Shown in pieces: positions 12,528-24,977 of a stretch of DNA of 64,000 bases. Positions within the stretch are counted from its first letter, which is position 1; each line of letters starts with the position of its first letter. The position numbers were made by a program, and so were the translations under genes. The notes under the pieces were generated by a model. That model was not told the DNA's origin, did no database searches, and worked only from the letters and a program-made list of their open reading frames with translations. The DNA is from Guadua angustifolia (taxonomy: Eukaryota; Streptophyta; Magnoliopsida; Poales; Poaceae): positions 56,275,326 through 56,339,325 of the forward strand of contig CM070501.1 of the NCBI GenBank assembly GCA_036346375.1. Reading direction: 5' to 3'.

Positions 12528-15500
12528 ATGTTCCCATCACCAGGGAGGGCGGTGATGGCGCTGGGCCACGGCCAAGCTTGCACCGCAACCACCGCCGGCA
12601 CCATGGCGGCCGCATCCTCGTCCTCCGCTGCCTCCACCCCGACCATAACCTTCAGCTTCCAACCCTCACCTCCTCCTCCTGTGAGCGCTCTCACCCACCA
12701 TGGCCTCCTAGGTTATAGCCCCCTTGTCCTAGATCACCCAACCACCGCCACCTCCTCCTCCTCGCTGACCTCGCATGCGCCCTCGTCCACTATCCCGGCT
12801 CCCACCCTCCATCATCTCCATGCACCACCCACCATCCCCCATCCTCCAGCAAGGTCATCTCCTCCTCATCCATGGTGAGAACCTCTCTCTCTCTCTCTCT
12901 CTCTACTTGAATGATATATGATGATGTTCTCTCCTTCCATGTGTGTTAGCTCTTGTCAGGAAGGTGATCATGACAGGCAGAGGGGGAAGGGTGCTCTGAT
13001 GGGTATGGGGGTGGTCGGGCTTAACAACGCGGTGGCGGGGGAAAGCGGTGGTGGTGGGCTAGATGGGTCGGTGGCGGCGGGGATGGGAGTTGGTGCGGTG
13101 AGGATGAAGAAGGCGGGGGGAGGAGGGAAGGCCCGGCGGAAGGTGCGGGAGCCGAGGTTCTGCTTCAAGACGATGAGCGACGTCGACGTGCTCGACGACG
13201 GCTACAAGTGGCGGAAGTACGGCCAGAAGGTCGTCAAGAACACGCAGCACCCAAGGTATATATCTACAACCAATCCACATGCATACACGCACCAGGCCTT
13301 TGTATCTCCATCAATCGTGTGGATGTGTACATGTCCATTGTAAATTTAAAATTTGGGGGTATTTTGTGAGGAATCTTTAAGGGTTTCGTTCGGAGGGAAG
13401 TTGATGTCCAATTTGGAGTTAAACTCATAAGTCATAAGTCACAAGTCACAACTTAATTAACTAGGGTTATCAGTTAATAAGAAAATGCTTACTGCTATAT
13501 TAGTATGGATTTAGTTTCTCTCTAAATTAACAGGTCTATTGATATTGTTAATTCCACTTGCAAAACTTCTGATTTCAGATATATTTTCGTTGTACAATAC
13601 ATAATACTAATTATAAATAGTTTAATGAGCGCACTTTTAAATGAATTGAAGTTTTCTTGGAAGTGTTTTTGGTTGTTTTTCAACTTAAAACAAACATAAA
13701 TTTCAAAATAATGGCAATACCGCACCCTTTTAAACTGTTTTTTTTCTCAAACTTAATTTACCTATAACTGTATTTAGATTGGTGTTACATTAAAGAACGC
13801 TAATACACCATAAAATGCTAAAAAAATATAACCACGGTTTTCTTCTCTTACTAGTAGCAAGCTATGGTGCTAAGCCGCTAGCTAGGGTTCGCTTAAGTAA
13901 CATATATGAACTAACCTTCCTCGTCATGGCCGGTAATTGTGTTGTTTGTTACTTATGTTAATAATACACTCCCTCCAAGTTTATAATGCAGATTTTTTAG
14001 CACATAGACTAATGAGATATTAAAAATGACTAGTTTACACTTAATTATTATCTTTAAGCATTATATTCAATACATGTATGTAGAGAATTTAAAGTAAAGG
14101 TGGATATATATTTATTAGAGCTATAAAGAGAATATCACACTAATTTTAAATTGAAATATAAAATACACTATATATTTATGAATAATATCATTAAAAAATA
14201 TGCCGTCTAAATTTTAATGGGGAGTATCCCCTAGTGCTTTCTTACTAGCAGTTGTCAAATAGATGAACACTTACACTACTATGCTTTGCCAGAAGAGTTT
14301 GCACACCATATACTATAGTGTAATAACTAATGCATATATATTGTACTATTATTATTTGATTATTGGTGGCATATTTGGGATCGTTTTAATGTAGTTAGAT
14401 TTGAGTACTCTGTCAGTTTTCTTGCCATGGATGTGCTAATGTTCATATTTGCTTCTCCTGTCTTGTAGAAAGTTGAGTTTATAGTATTTAATTAGATCAG
14501 TCAACACATGCTTTGAGCTGCTTAAATACAGAGTGAACTTCAAATCCCACTTGTACTGTTGTACAGCACCTGCAGGTTATTTATGTCAAGGTTTTTGCAC
14601 ATCAACTTCCCTAGTTCTTGGCCATATTTTTCAGTTTGTGTTCACATGTTCCAACTCTAGACAAACATCGTATATCTAAAAAAAGAGTCAAACATCATAT
14701 AATTAACATGCCAATTTTCGGCTTTTTTTTTCTTAAGGCGATATGAAAATAAGATTCCTTTATCTGCTTCAACATGCATGAACGTCAGCGATGATGTACT
14801 CCTTTACGTCTTTTCAACATCGATAGAATCCATAGAATCGCGATGATCTTACATAAGCCGAAGCAGATTCAAACTTGCACTTGCAGTTCACAGTACAAAG
14901 TGCCATACTTTTGAGCTCAATTACGGTGTATATCCATTTTTTTAGTGTATTTGTTTAAACGATATCAATAAGTCTTAACTACTCTGATCATATGTATCAA
15001 AGATATGGAAAATCATATTTGATCTCAAGCAAGGAAGGAAAAGTACGCTTATGCTGTCACAAATTAAAATTACTATATTAAACGTGATGAGGTCACTTTA
15101 CCTATTTTTTTAGAAACGGCAATCAAGACAGGAGTTGTAGTTTAACCTAAGGCTCAAAATCCCAACAAAATTTTGGAAATCTTGGCTAAGATTTTGGATT
15201 TTCACTAGGGACGAGATCATAAATTCTGGCTGGAATTTTTTTTAAAAAAATTCAAATTATTACAGTAATATTAGAAATTTTGCCAAAATGTCGGTAATTT
15301 TGACTAGATTTTAACTTTTTTGGACAATATTTGGGTCAATACCTCTTAAGAATGTCATTTTCTATGAAAATTTGTTAAAAATGAAGTTTTGAGACTTTCT
15401 AAGAAAATAACAGAAACACTGTTAGATTTTCGTAAAAATATACAAGCTTGATCATACACTAAAAAATTTGTGGTACCATCTTTACCACTCTAGGATCATA

Positions 15501-18500
15501 AGAATTTTTTTTAGAAAAAATTAACTTCATTTGTTATCTTTAAAAAGTCAAAAATAGAAGGAACATAATAAGACAACAACCTTGTCAGAATTTGATAAAT
15601 TCGTTCAAGTGTGATCATGATCCAAATTTTTTATGAGTTTAAGAATTACCACAGAACCCTTCTTTAAATTCTAAACATTTTTTGGTTACTCAAATCAAAT
15701 CTATGAAAGCAATGCATGTACTTAGTTAGGCTTTTATTAGGACAGTTTCATTGTTAGAATTTGTTAAAATTCCTCAGCCTTGATTGTCATCTAAAAATTC
15801 TAGGCAATATTAATGATGCACTAGAACCATCCACAAAGATTTTCAAAATGTTCTAACATGGTTTGAACCAGTTTTTATTAGGTTGAAATTTATCGATAAG
15901 GCTTTTATCAGGGTAGTACAATTGTTAGAATTTTTAAAAATTCCTCAAGATTGAGCATCATCTAAAAATTTTATAGAAATGTTAGTGATATGTCAAGACT
16001 AACCACAAAAAGTTTCAAAAAATTCTAACATGCTTTGAATCATTTTTAATTCAGTTGAAATTTGCTGGTAAGGTTTTTATTAGGACAGTAGCACCGTCCA
16101 AAATTTCTAAAATTCCTTGGGGTTTATCATCATCTCAAAAATTTTATGAGAATATTAGTGATGCATCATAACTATCCACAAAATTTTGTAGCGTGGTTTA
16201 AACCATTTTTCGTTCGATTCAAATTTGTCGAGATTTCAGCAATTTCAGTTGAAGGTTTGGCAATCTCAGCCGAAATCTCTAAAATCTCGGTCCCAAAATT
16301 CCAGATTTGAGTTTTTATTTTTGTATTTCAATTGGATTTTATCCAAAATTTTGAAATCTTTCTGAAATTTTGTATTTCGGTCTCCTCCGAGATATGATCC
16401 AAAAATGAAATTTGAAAGTTTAACCATGACATATATTTTGTATTCTCATGTTACCGTTGAATATAATATTTTGCTACATGAGAAAGGAAATGCGAATATG
16501 AATATACTATCTTTTATGCTCGGAAACATTCGAGCGTAGAGGAGCCATCCACCTCACCTTATTTTGTGAAAAAGCCCTCAGGATACTATATTTTATGCTC
16601 ATAAACATTCGAGTGCAGAGGAGCCATCCACCTCACTTTTTTTGTGAAAAAGCCCTCAGGAATTCTAAAGTCATGAACAAGTTGTTCCATAGGTTTTTTT
16701 TCATAAAAAGACCCGTGGTTTCACACATTCAACACAGGTCCTCCATCGGATCTTTTGCAAAAAAAGACCCATGGTTCCATAATTTCGCCGATAGCTCCTA
16801 GCTAGCCTATTTTTCGAAAAACCCCAAGAAAAGAAAAATTAAGTTTAGGTCATACCTTTTTTACAGAAAGGTCCGTCAAACCAAATTTCATGTGGTAGTT
16901 TTTTTTTAAAAAAAAGACCAGTTTTAGAGAAAAAAATCCAAGAAAAATACCTCTTTTCTTGCAAAAAAAAAAAGACCCCATTTTTTTGGCAAATTCACAT
17001 ACGACTCTTAGCCAACCCATTTTTGAAAAAACCCTAAGAAAAATACAATTACGTTTAGACCCTTCTACATTTTTTCAAAAAAAAAAGACCTCCAGACCAT
17101 ATTTTGTGTGGCACAGAGTAGCATGCAACTCTACCTAGTTTTATTCAATGCAAAACAGTCATATTTTGCAGATGTGTTTGGTTAGTCTGTATGGAATTAA
17201 TTTTATTGTCTAGAGATTTACTTCCTCCATCCTGCAACACGAGTCCTCATTCTTAAGAAGCGTTGCCCTACAATATAAGTCTATTGTGGAGACAAAAGAT
17301 GTTGTTATTGCAATAATTCCACCATATGCCCTTACTTTAATGCTAAAAATATAGAAATCATTGCTTATCTAGCTCTCTGTACCTCTCTTTTTTTTTTCAA
17401 ATCTAGCCCTCCCCTTCTATGCATTTGCAAATTTAGCCCCCTCTCTCACCACGACAGGCGCGGCAGGCAACACGTGTCCCTTGCCACGCCTTGGAAGGGT
17501 GGAAGTTGGCCGGCTCCGCAGTGGGGCCGGCGAGCGTAGCTGGACCCTTTGTCGCGCCCGGGTAGCGCGAAAACCACTCTACCGTAGTGTGCCATGATGC
17601 TCCCGCGGTCGACCGAGCTCTTGTTGCATCCGCACTCCCTGGATGCAGCAGGGAACATATGTCACTTGCTACGTCTTCTGCGGTAAAGTGGACTAAATTT
17701 ACAAATACATGTAGAGTCTAGATTTAAAAAAAGAGGTGCATAGAACTAGATAAGCGATGGATTCGAAAATCAGGGGAATGTTGTGATATGCCATTTAATA
17801 GGAATATGTATGGTCCAATAACATTAATTTTTTCTTACACCTAATGTCTTCTTGGTCCTTGTGCATGGTGGCCTTTGCATTTATACCGTGGGACAAAAGG
17901 AATATTTAACGCCATTTTAAAAAAGTTGTTGATATTCAATTTTACATCTAATGAGATTTTATAAATGCAAATGTTTTTCGTATAAGATAATACTCTTTAT
18001 TTTCTTGAAAAGAAATTAAATGGTATGTTTTATCTCTGTACATTTTATAGAATTTTTTCAGTCTAATTCTGACCAAGGTTCTGGTTGGTAGGGCTCGACT
18101 TTGTCAATAATGTTTTCTTAGTGAATGTTAGTGCAAAGTGTCAATGTAATCAAGGAAAGAAGAAACGAAAAGCTAAGAGACTGCTGTACAGAAACTAACT
18201 TTGTATACAGTTCAGTGCACTTTTGCAAGTAGGAAACCAGAAAGAATTCTCGCAAACCTTTCTACACTACTACAGTAACTTTTCCTAAAGTGCTGCTAGT
18301 CATTGGATCTCAAAAGGAAAAAGTGTTTGCAAAGCTGGTCATAAGATGATTTTGTTATGTCTGACCCCCTGTATGTCTATACTCTATATATACCTCCTAA
18401 ATTTAACCCTACTTAATTAATATTCTCTATATCAACACAAGATATGTATAGCTCAGCGGCATGCATGGGATCGATAACATGGATAAGGTACATAGCTTGC

Positions 18501-21389
18501 TCATACAAAGTCACAAACATGTTCCTATTGCATTGTTTTTACTACTTGTCTGTGCTTGGCAGCTTGCTATTCTAGAATTCATTGCTTTTTTTTAGCCCCT
18601 ATTGCCTCATTTTTTAAAAAAAAATCTAGCCCTCCCACACGTAAGTTTGCAAATTTGGTCTCCTCCCCACCGCGGAAAGTGCGGCTGGCAACATGTGCCC
18701 CTGCTGTAGTCGGGGAGTGTGGGAGGAAGCCGCCCTCACAGCAGCGTAGGTGGGAGCGGGTGTGGCAGGAGCTTGCTTCCACACCAGAAGAGTGTGGAAG
18801 TGGCCATGCCGTGATGAACCACGATGCTTTCACAGTCGGCTGAGCTCCACTGGCCCCACGCGCAGAACATCACTTCTATGCTCATAGGCCATAGTAGGGG
18901 GCTAGATTTACAAATCTATATACGATGAGCTAGATTAAAAAAGAAAAGAGAAAGGTGCTGGAGGACAGAAAAGCAATGGATTTGCTATTCTAAGTTCTCT
19001 GTTTATTCGTGACTTTCAATTGTATATATGTTTCAAGCAGAGATCAATTGCTTATTTCTTCATTTATAGATATTAGGTTTCCGTTTTTGCCTATAAAATG
19101 TTTTTTTTGCAAGCACGTTTTTCTTTCAACTAACCTTGTTTTGTTTTCTTCAACAAAAGCTCGATCGATTAGTCCATTTCGACTAGGACCTCGAGCCCCG
19201 GCCCGTGTATTAGAATGACGCGCATCCTAACTACATGTTTGGTTGAACATTATAGTTCCACTAACGTCTACTCATCCATGTGTAGACAACATCGTGCAAA
19301 AAAAAAAACTTTATCATAATACTGGCTAATACGCACGGTTCATGTCCATATATGATCTTTTTTAGGGTTTTAAGCCAGTTTTAGCTTCTGAAAAGTCAGT
19401 AAACCTTTTAAAAACTCAGTTTTTAAGTTTTTTTTTGTATAAGCTAAAAACCATATATAATAGCAAAAGCTAAAAATTAAAAGCCGAGCTGGACCTTCTT
19501 TTGCAGTCAGCCCTTGTATAAAGTTCTTTTTCGAAAACAAATTTGAGCTGGACAAGTAATTTCAAGCGTACCTAGAAGTGCCATGACACGATATGTATCT
19601 CCTGGGTTGGGCAGATCAAAAAACACGGAGGAGCATACATAGTGTGAATCCAAGACGTGATGCTGATCATGACAGGCGGTGCCAAAGCATTGACCCACGC
19701 ACCAGTCGACATGAGTCCAGCATCCAGTCCAATCTGATTAGCCCCCTGCAATGATGCCACGCAGGAATTAACCCTCCCCCCACCTCTGGCCCCTGGCTCG
19801 CACCACTATAATATCCATGGCTTTTTCCAATCAACTGGCAAATCTTGGCAGTCATCTCTCTTTCTCTTTATTTTTATTTGTTTATCTAGCTACGCTGCTA
19901 TAGGGAACCTTTGCCTAGCAGGTGAGGACTGCGACTCTGCGAGGCGCCGTTTATTAAACGAGATTTTTTCCCCCTCGAATTCTGCCGTGATTAGATTCAT
20001 TCATGTCGAATTTCGGTGTTCCAAACAGTATGATTTTGCAATCTCGGCCATCCAATCAGCCCAGGGATGTTATATAATCTGGTGGGACATATGATATTAG
20101 CGAGGTTAGTGTTATAGCGAAGAAATCTCACCATTTTGACATGGATCAGACGGCTTTGATCATGAGTATTTGATTACATTTTGCTTTTGTTTTAAGCAGT
20201 TGCCATGCGTACTCTAGCCCTAACTGAATTTTTTTTTGTATATATAAGAAAATGCCTTAAAACATATAGTTTTTTTTGTGTTTGGTGATATCTGCTTTGA
20301 TCTGGCTGGCTGTGGGAGGGGGAATCTTTACTGTTTGGTAAAGGACCATGAGATGATGATGGAAAGGCTGATCTGTGCTTTGCAAAGGGCCCAAGTTTTT
20401 TTGTACCCTGTAATAATTACCACATCTTTCTCAATCCATGCCCCTTAGGTTGAGATGAGGAATGATGCTACCTGGGTTGGTAGCCTGGAATATTGTTATC
20501 TCTATTTTTTTTTCCTTGTTGATGTGTCAGGCCATGATTGACAGCTTGAGAGTTTCCAATATCGGTGACTGGTGTACTTCACCTACCTCCTCTGTATATT
20601 CACTGGGAAAAATTGAGTGGTAGACTAGTAGGTAGTATAGAGAGTAGTACCACTACTAGTAGAGTAGTAGTGAACAATAACAAACATGAGTTTAGTGACT
20701 CTTGGACTGTGCGTAGGAAGGAATTCCGGCTCCATAGTCTATTGTGGACCGCTTGCTCCGTGTGTCATTTATCCGTGAAACTAACTAACAGCGTTGCTAA
20801 AATATTATGATTATTAGTACGTACGTCTAACAGTGCTATGATTGTGTGAGTTTGGTGGTGTGTGCGTAAGCGAGCGGTGTGCATCCTTGTATCCTTAAAA
20901 AAAAAGAAAGCGACGCTTCATAGGATTTTGAAACTCGACCATGTTTGTCGTAGAATCAGCAGTTTGGTGATCGATCGAGAATCCACCATGTTTGTCGTAG
21001 AATCGGCAGTTTGGTGATCAAGCGGGCCGTACTCTCGCAGAAGTACGAGAGAGAAAAGTGACAAAGAGAAAAGGCTCGTGGTTTATTAATAATGGCGTTG
21101 GTGTGTTATTCGATCGAGCAACCTAACCTAACCTAACCGAAGGAAAAAAAGACCCTAGTTAATCGATTAACCTCATGCTTTTTTTTTTTGGTTTAGCTAA
21201 TGGACTGCTGTGTTCAGGAGCTACTACCGGTGCACGCAGGACAACTGCCGGGTGAAGAAGCGGGTGGAGCGGCTGGCGGAGGACCCCCGCATGGTGATCA
21301 CCACCTACGAGGGCCGCCACGTCCACTCCCCCTCCCGCGACGACGACGACGCCGCGCGCGCCAACTCCGAGATGAACTTCATCTGGTAG
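12528..21389 (+). CDS. WRKY102: Group IIc WRKY transcription factor (WRKY12/13 clade)
   Basis: Nuclear DNA-binding factor expected to bind W-box (TTGAC) promoters. Three exons, 12528-12874, 12950-13255 and 21218-21389, join in frame (GT-AG) into 274 residues. Residues 1-190 are low-complexity (Ser/Thr/Pro, then Gly) with a basic stretch just before the domain. WRKYGQK is at about 203-209. The zinc finger is C223-X4-C228-X23-H252-X-H254, which defines group II and fits IIc. The second intron falls after the NTQHPR motif, the usual place. The C-terminus MNFIW resembles the end of AtWRKY13. Clade members regulate secondary-wall and lignin formation and flowering. The symbol rests on adjacency to GI as recalled for rice and is an inference; the family call is firm. 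The 7962-bp intron 2 is packed with repeats. Confidence 0.93.
15130..16430. repeat. Degenerate tandem repeat in WRKY intron 2, about 170 bp
   Basis: A module beginning with a variant of aattcctcaagattgagcatc recurs at about 15772, 15941 and 16112, followed each time by a variant of taaaaattttatagaaatnttagtgat and tttgaaccattttt. The block is bounded by stretches rich in aaatctcgg and ccaaaatt motifs. No ORF. It may be the interior of an old non-autonomous transposon. Confidence 0.6.
16505..17130. repeat. Direct repeats in WRKY intron 2, 79-bp period
   Basis: ttttatgctc...aacattcgag...gaggagccatccacctcac is repeated at 16512 and 16591 (period 79). More diverged units follow to about 17130, all built from poly-A/T plus gaccc, ccaagaaaa and similar motifs. 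The ORF at 16595-16801 is a by-product of the repeat. Confidence 0.6.
17354..17764. mobile_element. Fold-back element A in WRKY intron 2
   Basis: The left arm (gaaatcattgcttatctag, then ctctctgtacctctc and a T run, then aaatctag) is matched on the right by its inverse (ctagatttaaaaaaagagg, gcatagaactagataagcgatggattc). Arms are about 50 bp with a GC-rich core between. Target duplication is unclear. Same family as 18575-18981. Confidence 0.6.
18575..18981. mobile_element. Fold-back element B in WRKY intron 2
   Basis: Inverted ends (gaattcattgctttttttt on the left, aagcaatggat on the right) continue inward through ctagatt-type arms. The element is flanked by an exact 11-bp direct repeat TTGCTATTCTA (18564-18574 and 18982-18992), in the size range of Mutator-type duplications. 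Non-coding GC-rich core. Confidence 0.65.
19362..19520. repeat. Dispersed repeat, copy 1 (relative at 24260-24540)
   Basis: Contains taagccagttt, gaaaagt(c/t)agtaa, ataagc(t/c)aaaa and agct(g)gac(c/t) motifs in the same order as at 24280-24420. Probably two diverged copies of one MITE family. Confidence 0.5.
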
Positions 21390-21800
21390 CCAGCCCGCCG
21401 CCGCCGCCATTGCCGGCCCTCACTGCAGGCTGGTTCAGTCAAAAAATCGTACGTACGTGAGTGCGTCCTGCTGATCGATCAAATGCGCTGCTATGTCGTC
21501 GTGACGTTGCATGCGCGCGCGCGCGCGTTATTATAGTTAGGCTGGTGGTAATAGCAGTACTGGGTAGAGTACGTAATAAAGGGGATCAGACTGTGTGTTG
21601 CATCTTGCATGTGTGCCTGGTGCTGGGTACTAGTGTACGTAGGGTGAGTGAAGTCGGGAGCAACTTTGGGATCTGGTGAAACAGTGAAGTTGGTCATTAC
21701 TTGCGGTTGTCTCTGTCTCTGTGTGACCTGGTGTCCTGGTGTGGAGTGCAGTTCTCTCAACCCCCCTCCTTCTGCTTGCAGCTGTCCATGTAGTACTTAC
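21390..21800 (+). other. Probable 3' UTR of the WRKY gene
   Basis: Follows the TAG at 21387-21389. Contains a (GC)n-like gcgcgcgcgcgcg at about 21511-21527 and no coding signal. The poly-A site was not located. Confidence 0.45.
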
Positions 21801-23400
21801 TGATCATCAATGTCTGAAAGAGGGTTAATATCGCTACGACTTGTTCTGTATCGAAGAATCGTATATGGTTTGTATTCAGTTCCAGGAGTTAGGAACAAGT
21901 GCTTGTTGCACTATTTAATTAAAATCTTCAAGAGTAGTAGTGATAATTAATCTTTTGAAGAAGGCGATTCTACCCGACAACTTGAACTTTTGGTGAACAT
22001 TCAGCACGTGAAACTCATACGTATCAGCATCAAATGTCTTTCGTTTGGTACATGCATTAATGTCGAGGGAAACTCTACTGGGTGTTGAAGGGTCTGATGG
22101 TCAGATGAAGAGAGCCATGGCTAATGCAAAGGTAATAACATTCGGGAGCTACTTCTATACATCACTATTTGAAATTTCTATAAATATTAAAGTATGAATG
22201 GTGATGACTTGCCTTTTTTTTTTGCTTGAAGATCCATACAACTTGTATTGAGAAAATGATACACAGTAGCGCTTCTCTTATCTATCTGATGCAGCGAGTA
22301 TCAGATATTTTAGCAAGCAATCAAGCCTAGTAAATAAGTTCTCCTCAGGCTCTATAACAAACTGATCTCGCAAGAAAAAAAATTCTTGAAGAATAAAGGC
22401 CTGAGAGTGTGGTAAATTTGACATGTACCTGGTAAAATCTCGGCCTACCTATAAGAATTCCAACCGAGAATAGGCTTCCCAAACCAAGCCGATATCAAAG
22501 GGGAAAACATGACAACTAGTAGGAACAAGCAACGGATTTCTCACCTTCCAGTTCTAGGCGCAACAGATGCACAGCTGGAATTCCCTGTTTTGGGCTAACA
22601 AACACGGGTTGGCTAGATTCTGTTGGGCCAGCCCATCCCACGACCTTCGGTTTTTCTCACACGCTAGAGTACCATTCGTGTCCCACCGTGCTTGTTAAGA
22701 AATATCCAATCTAAAAGCTTCTGTAGGTGAATTCGGAAATTCGCCTTGAGTGATTTAGGTTATAAATATAGTACTTCGTTGTTCAAGAGAAGATAAATAA
22801 AGAGAAGAAAGTTTAATTCTCCTTTATACAGCGTTCATCTATTCTACGATAGTTCTTGAATATTCTCTACATTAGAAGACCAATATCAGTTTCAATCTTT
22901 GATGGTTATCGATTATTTAACAGTGCTAATTAGCTTAGATCAAAGCAGAAGACGAAAAATACCAGGGGAAAGATAAGCCACGGAACTGCATGCATGCTTT
23001 CTTTCTTATCATTCCTTACTACATTAGGTACATATAAAGAGAATTTTTACCGTCTTTAATAGGTACCTATCACTAATTTACTCAAACTCTTTTTTTTTCC
23101 TTTTAAACTTTTAGTAACTCTTGATATTTCTTGCTATTTTGGTAAATAGTTCGTCGTATATGATCGAATCACAGCCCTCGGTTGGCGCTGCCCAACCCAA
23201 CCGCGGTTGTGGCTGCATGCCGTGTCGCCGTTTCAAGTTTGGCCGCTTCGTCCGCGAAAGCAGCACGTGCGGGGCACTCGGTCTCCGCGTCCGTATCGAA
23301 CGTCTGACGACGAATTCCCAGCCGCGTGGGCACACCACGGAACCCACGCACCTGGTAAAGATATGGTCAAGGGCACGCGCTGCGCTGCGGCATATAAGAT
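21801..23400. other. Intergenic, no gene seen
   Basis: Overlapping ORFs on both strands at 23111-23501 lie in a short GC-rich island and have no recognisable domain. Confidence 0.45.
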
Positions 23401-23970
23401 TTAAAAATTTGATTGTGTGGCATTTACGTCGTGTGAAATTTGGTCCGACGAATATTTTTAGAAAAAATCTACGAATTTCGGTTTTTTTGTTTTATTATTA
23501 AAAAATTGGTTGTTGTTTTTTCGTAATTCGGTAGGACCCGTTGATGAATCGGTGGATTGCTATAAACTGTCGATGAATCTGCGTTTTTTTCGGGAAAACA
23601 AATGTTTTCCTTTTTGCGTATTTTCGTTTTTTTTTTGTAAAAATGGATCACCACGACCTATCGGTGAATTTGTGGACGGCTACAAACCGTCAATGAACCT
23701 ACGTTTCTTTTGGGAGAAAACCACGGAAGAACCTAAACGTAATTCTGTTTTTGTTCGGACCCAATATGATAAAAATTGATTCCTTAGGACCTAAACACAT
23801 TTTTTTCGAGTCTATTCCGCTAAAAACCATTGGAGAGGACATGAATATAAAACCGTGGAGGGACCTAAACGTAATTTCCTTTTTTTGACCTTTCTGTTAA
23901 AAACTGACGGGAGGATTTAAACGTAATTTTGAATTTTTAAAAAGACCTTTCCACAAAGATGCTGACGTGG
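23400..23970. repeat. Tandem repeat related to 6.35-6.6 kb
   Basis: Units with ttgatgaatcggtggattgc followed by ctgtcgatgaatctgcg (about 23540) and tcggtgaatttgtggacggc followed by ccgtcaatgaacctacg (about 23660) have a period near 120 bp. They are clearly related to the pair at about 6350 and 6500. Confidence 0.6.
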
Positions 23971-24259
23971 CGGCCGACGGCGCTGAGAATCTCCTAGCTA
24001 TAAAGACAAGTATATTCCGACTGAGCAATCTAAGGATGTGTATGTTTTTGTTTGGATTCTCTAAAAAATGATTCTGGATTATAGATATAGAAAAGTTGAT
24101 TCTTTAAAATCTGAAATCTAAAAGTATATATAAAGTGGATTGTGGATTCTAATGTATATGGATAGGATGGATTGTGATAATCGAATTCTAGAATCGGCTG
24201 TTTGTTTTTTATTATACTTTTAGGGTCAGAATTTAAAATCAAAAGCACAAACAAACAAG

Positions 24260-24540
24260 CCTCAGGATCTGTTTCAGGCTTAAAGCCAGTTTCAATTTTG
24301 AAAAGTTAGTAAGCCCATTCAAACAGCTCGGCTTTTAAACGGCTTTTATCATAAGCCAAAAGCTATATATAACTAACACAAACCAAAAACTGAAAGCTGG
24401 ACTGAACCTGTTTTTACAGCTTATTAATGAGGAAAATTAGCTATTTATTAAATGTTCTTTTATAAAAAGTTGCAGGCGCTTTTCAACTTAAAAAGCTAAA
24501 AAACAGTTTTTTTAGAAAAATTGTAGCCCCAAACGATTGC
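24260..24540. repeat. Dispersed repeat, copy 2 (relative at 19362-19520)
   Basis: Shares ordered motifs with the copy in the WRKY intron (aaagccagttt, gaaaagttagtaa, cttttatcataagcc, gctggactgaacc). Ends with a longer T/A-rich part. Confidence 0.5.
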
Positions 24541-24977
24541 GACCTAGCATGATCGATCGAGCCGTGTGTTTACGTTAAACTTGGTCGATCTTCACAGCCA
24601 GCTACTTTATTGGGCCAATAATCTGCATCTATATCTGGGTAATTGCCTCAGTTATGCAACAAATGTCGAGTGTAATACAGGCTCTGAATGGCCTCGAAGT
24701 GTCAATTCAGAGGTTCTAACACAAGAGTGATCATATTGTCTTTCATAAACCGCATAGTTTCAATAGGACAGCAGGCTGTATGGAGAGCCCGAAGGAGCCC
24801 TGTTGCCCTCTTCCTACCAGCAAAGGGTGAGGTAAATAGTGTGAGCAATTAACGCAAAAAATTCTCACGAGTCAGCTTGCTACCTGGTTTTATTACGAGG
24901 TACAGCAGGCTGTATTGATCCTGTAGGAGCATCAGTTGTCTTCTTCTTTCAACAATTGAGGGAAATGTAGTTGCAAA

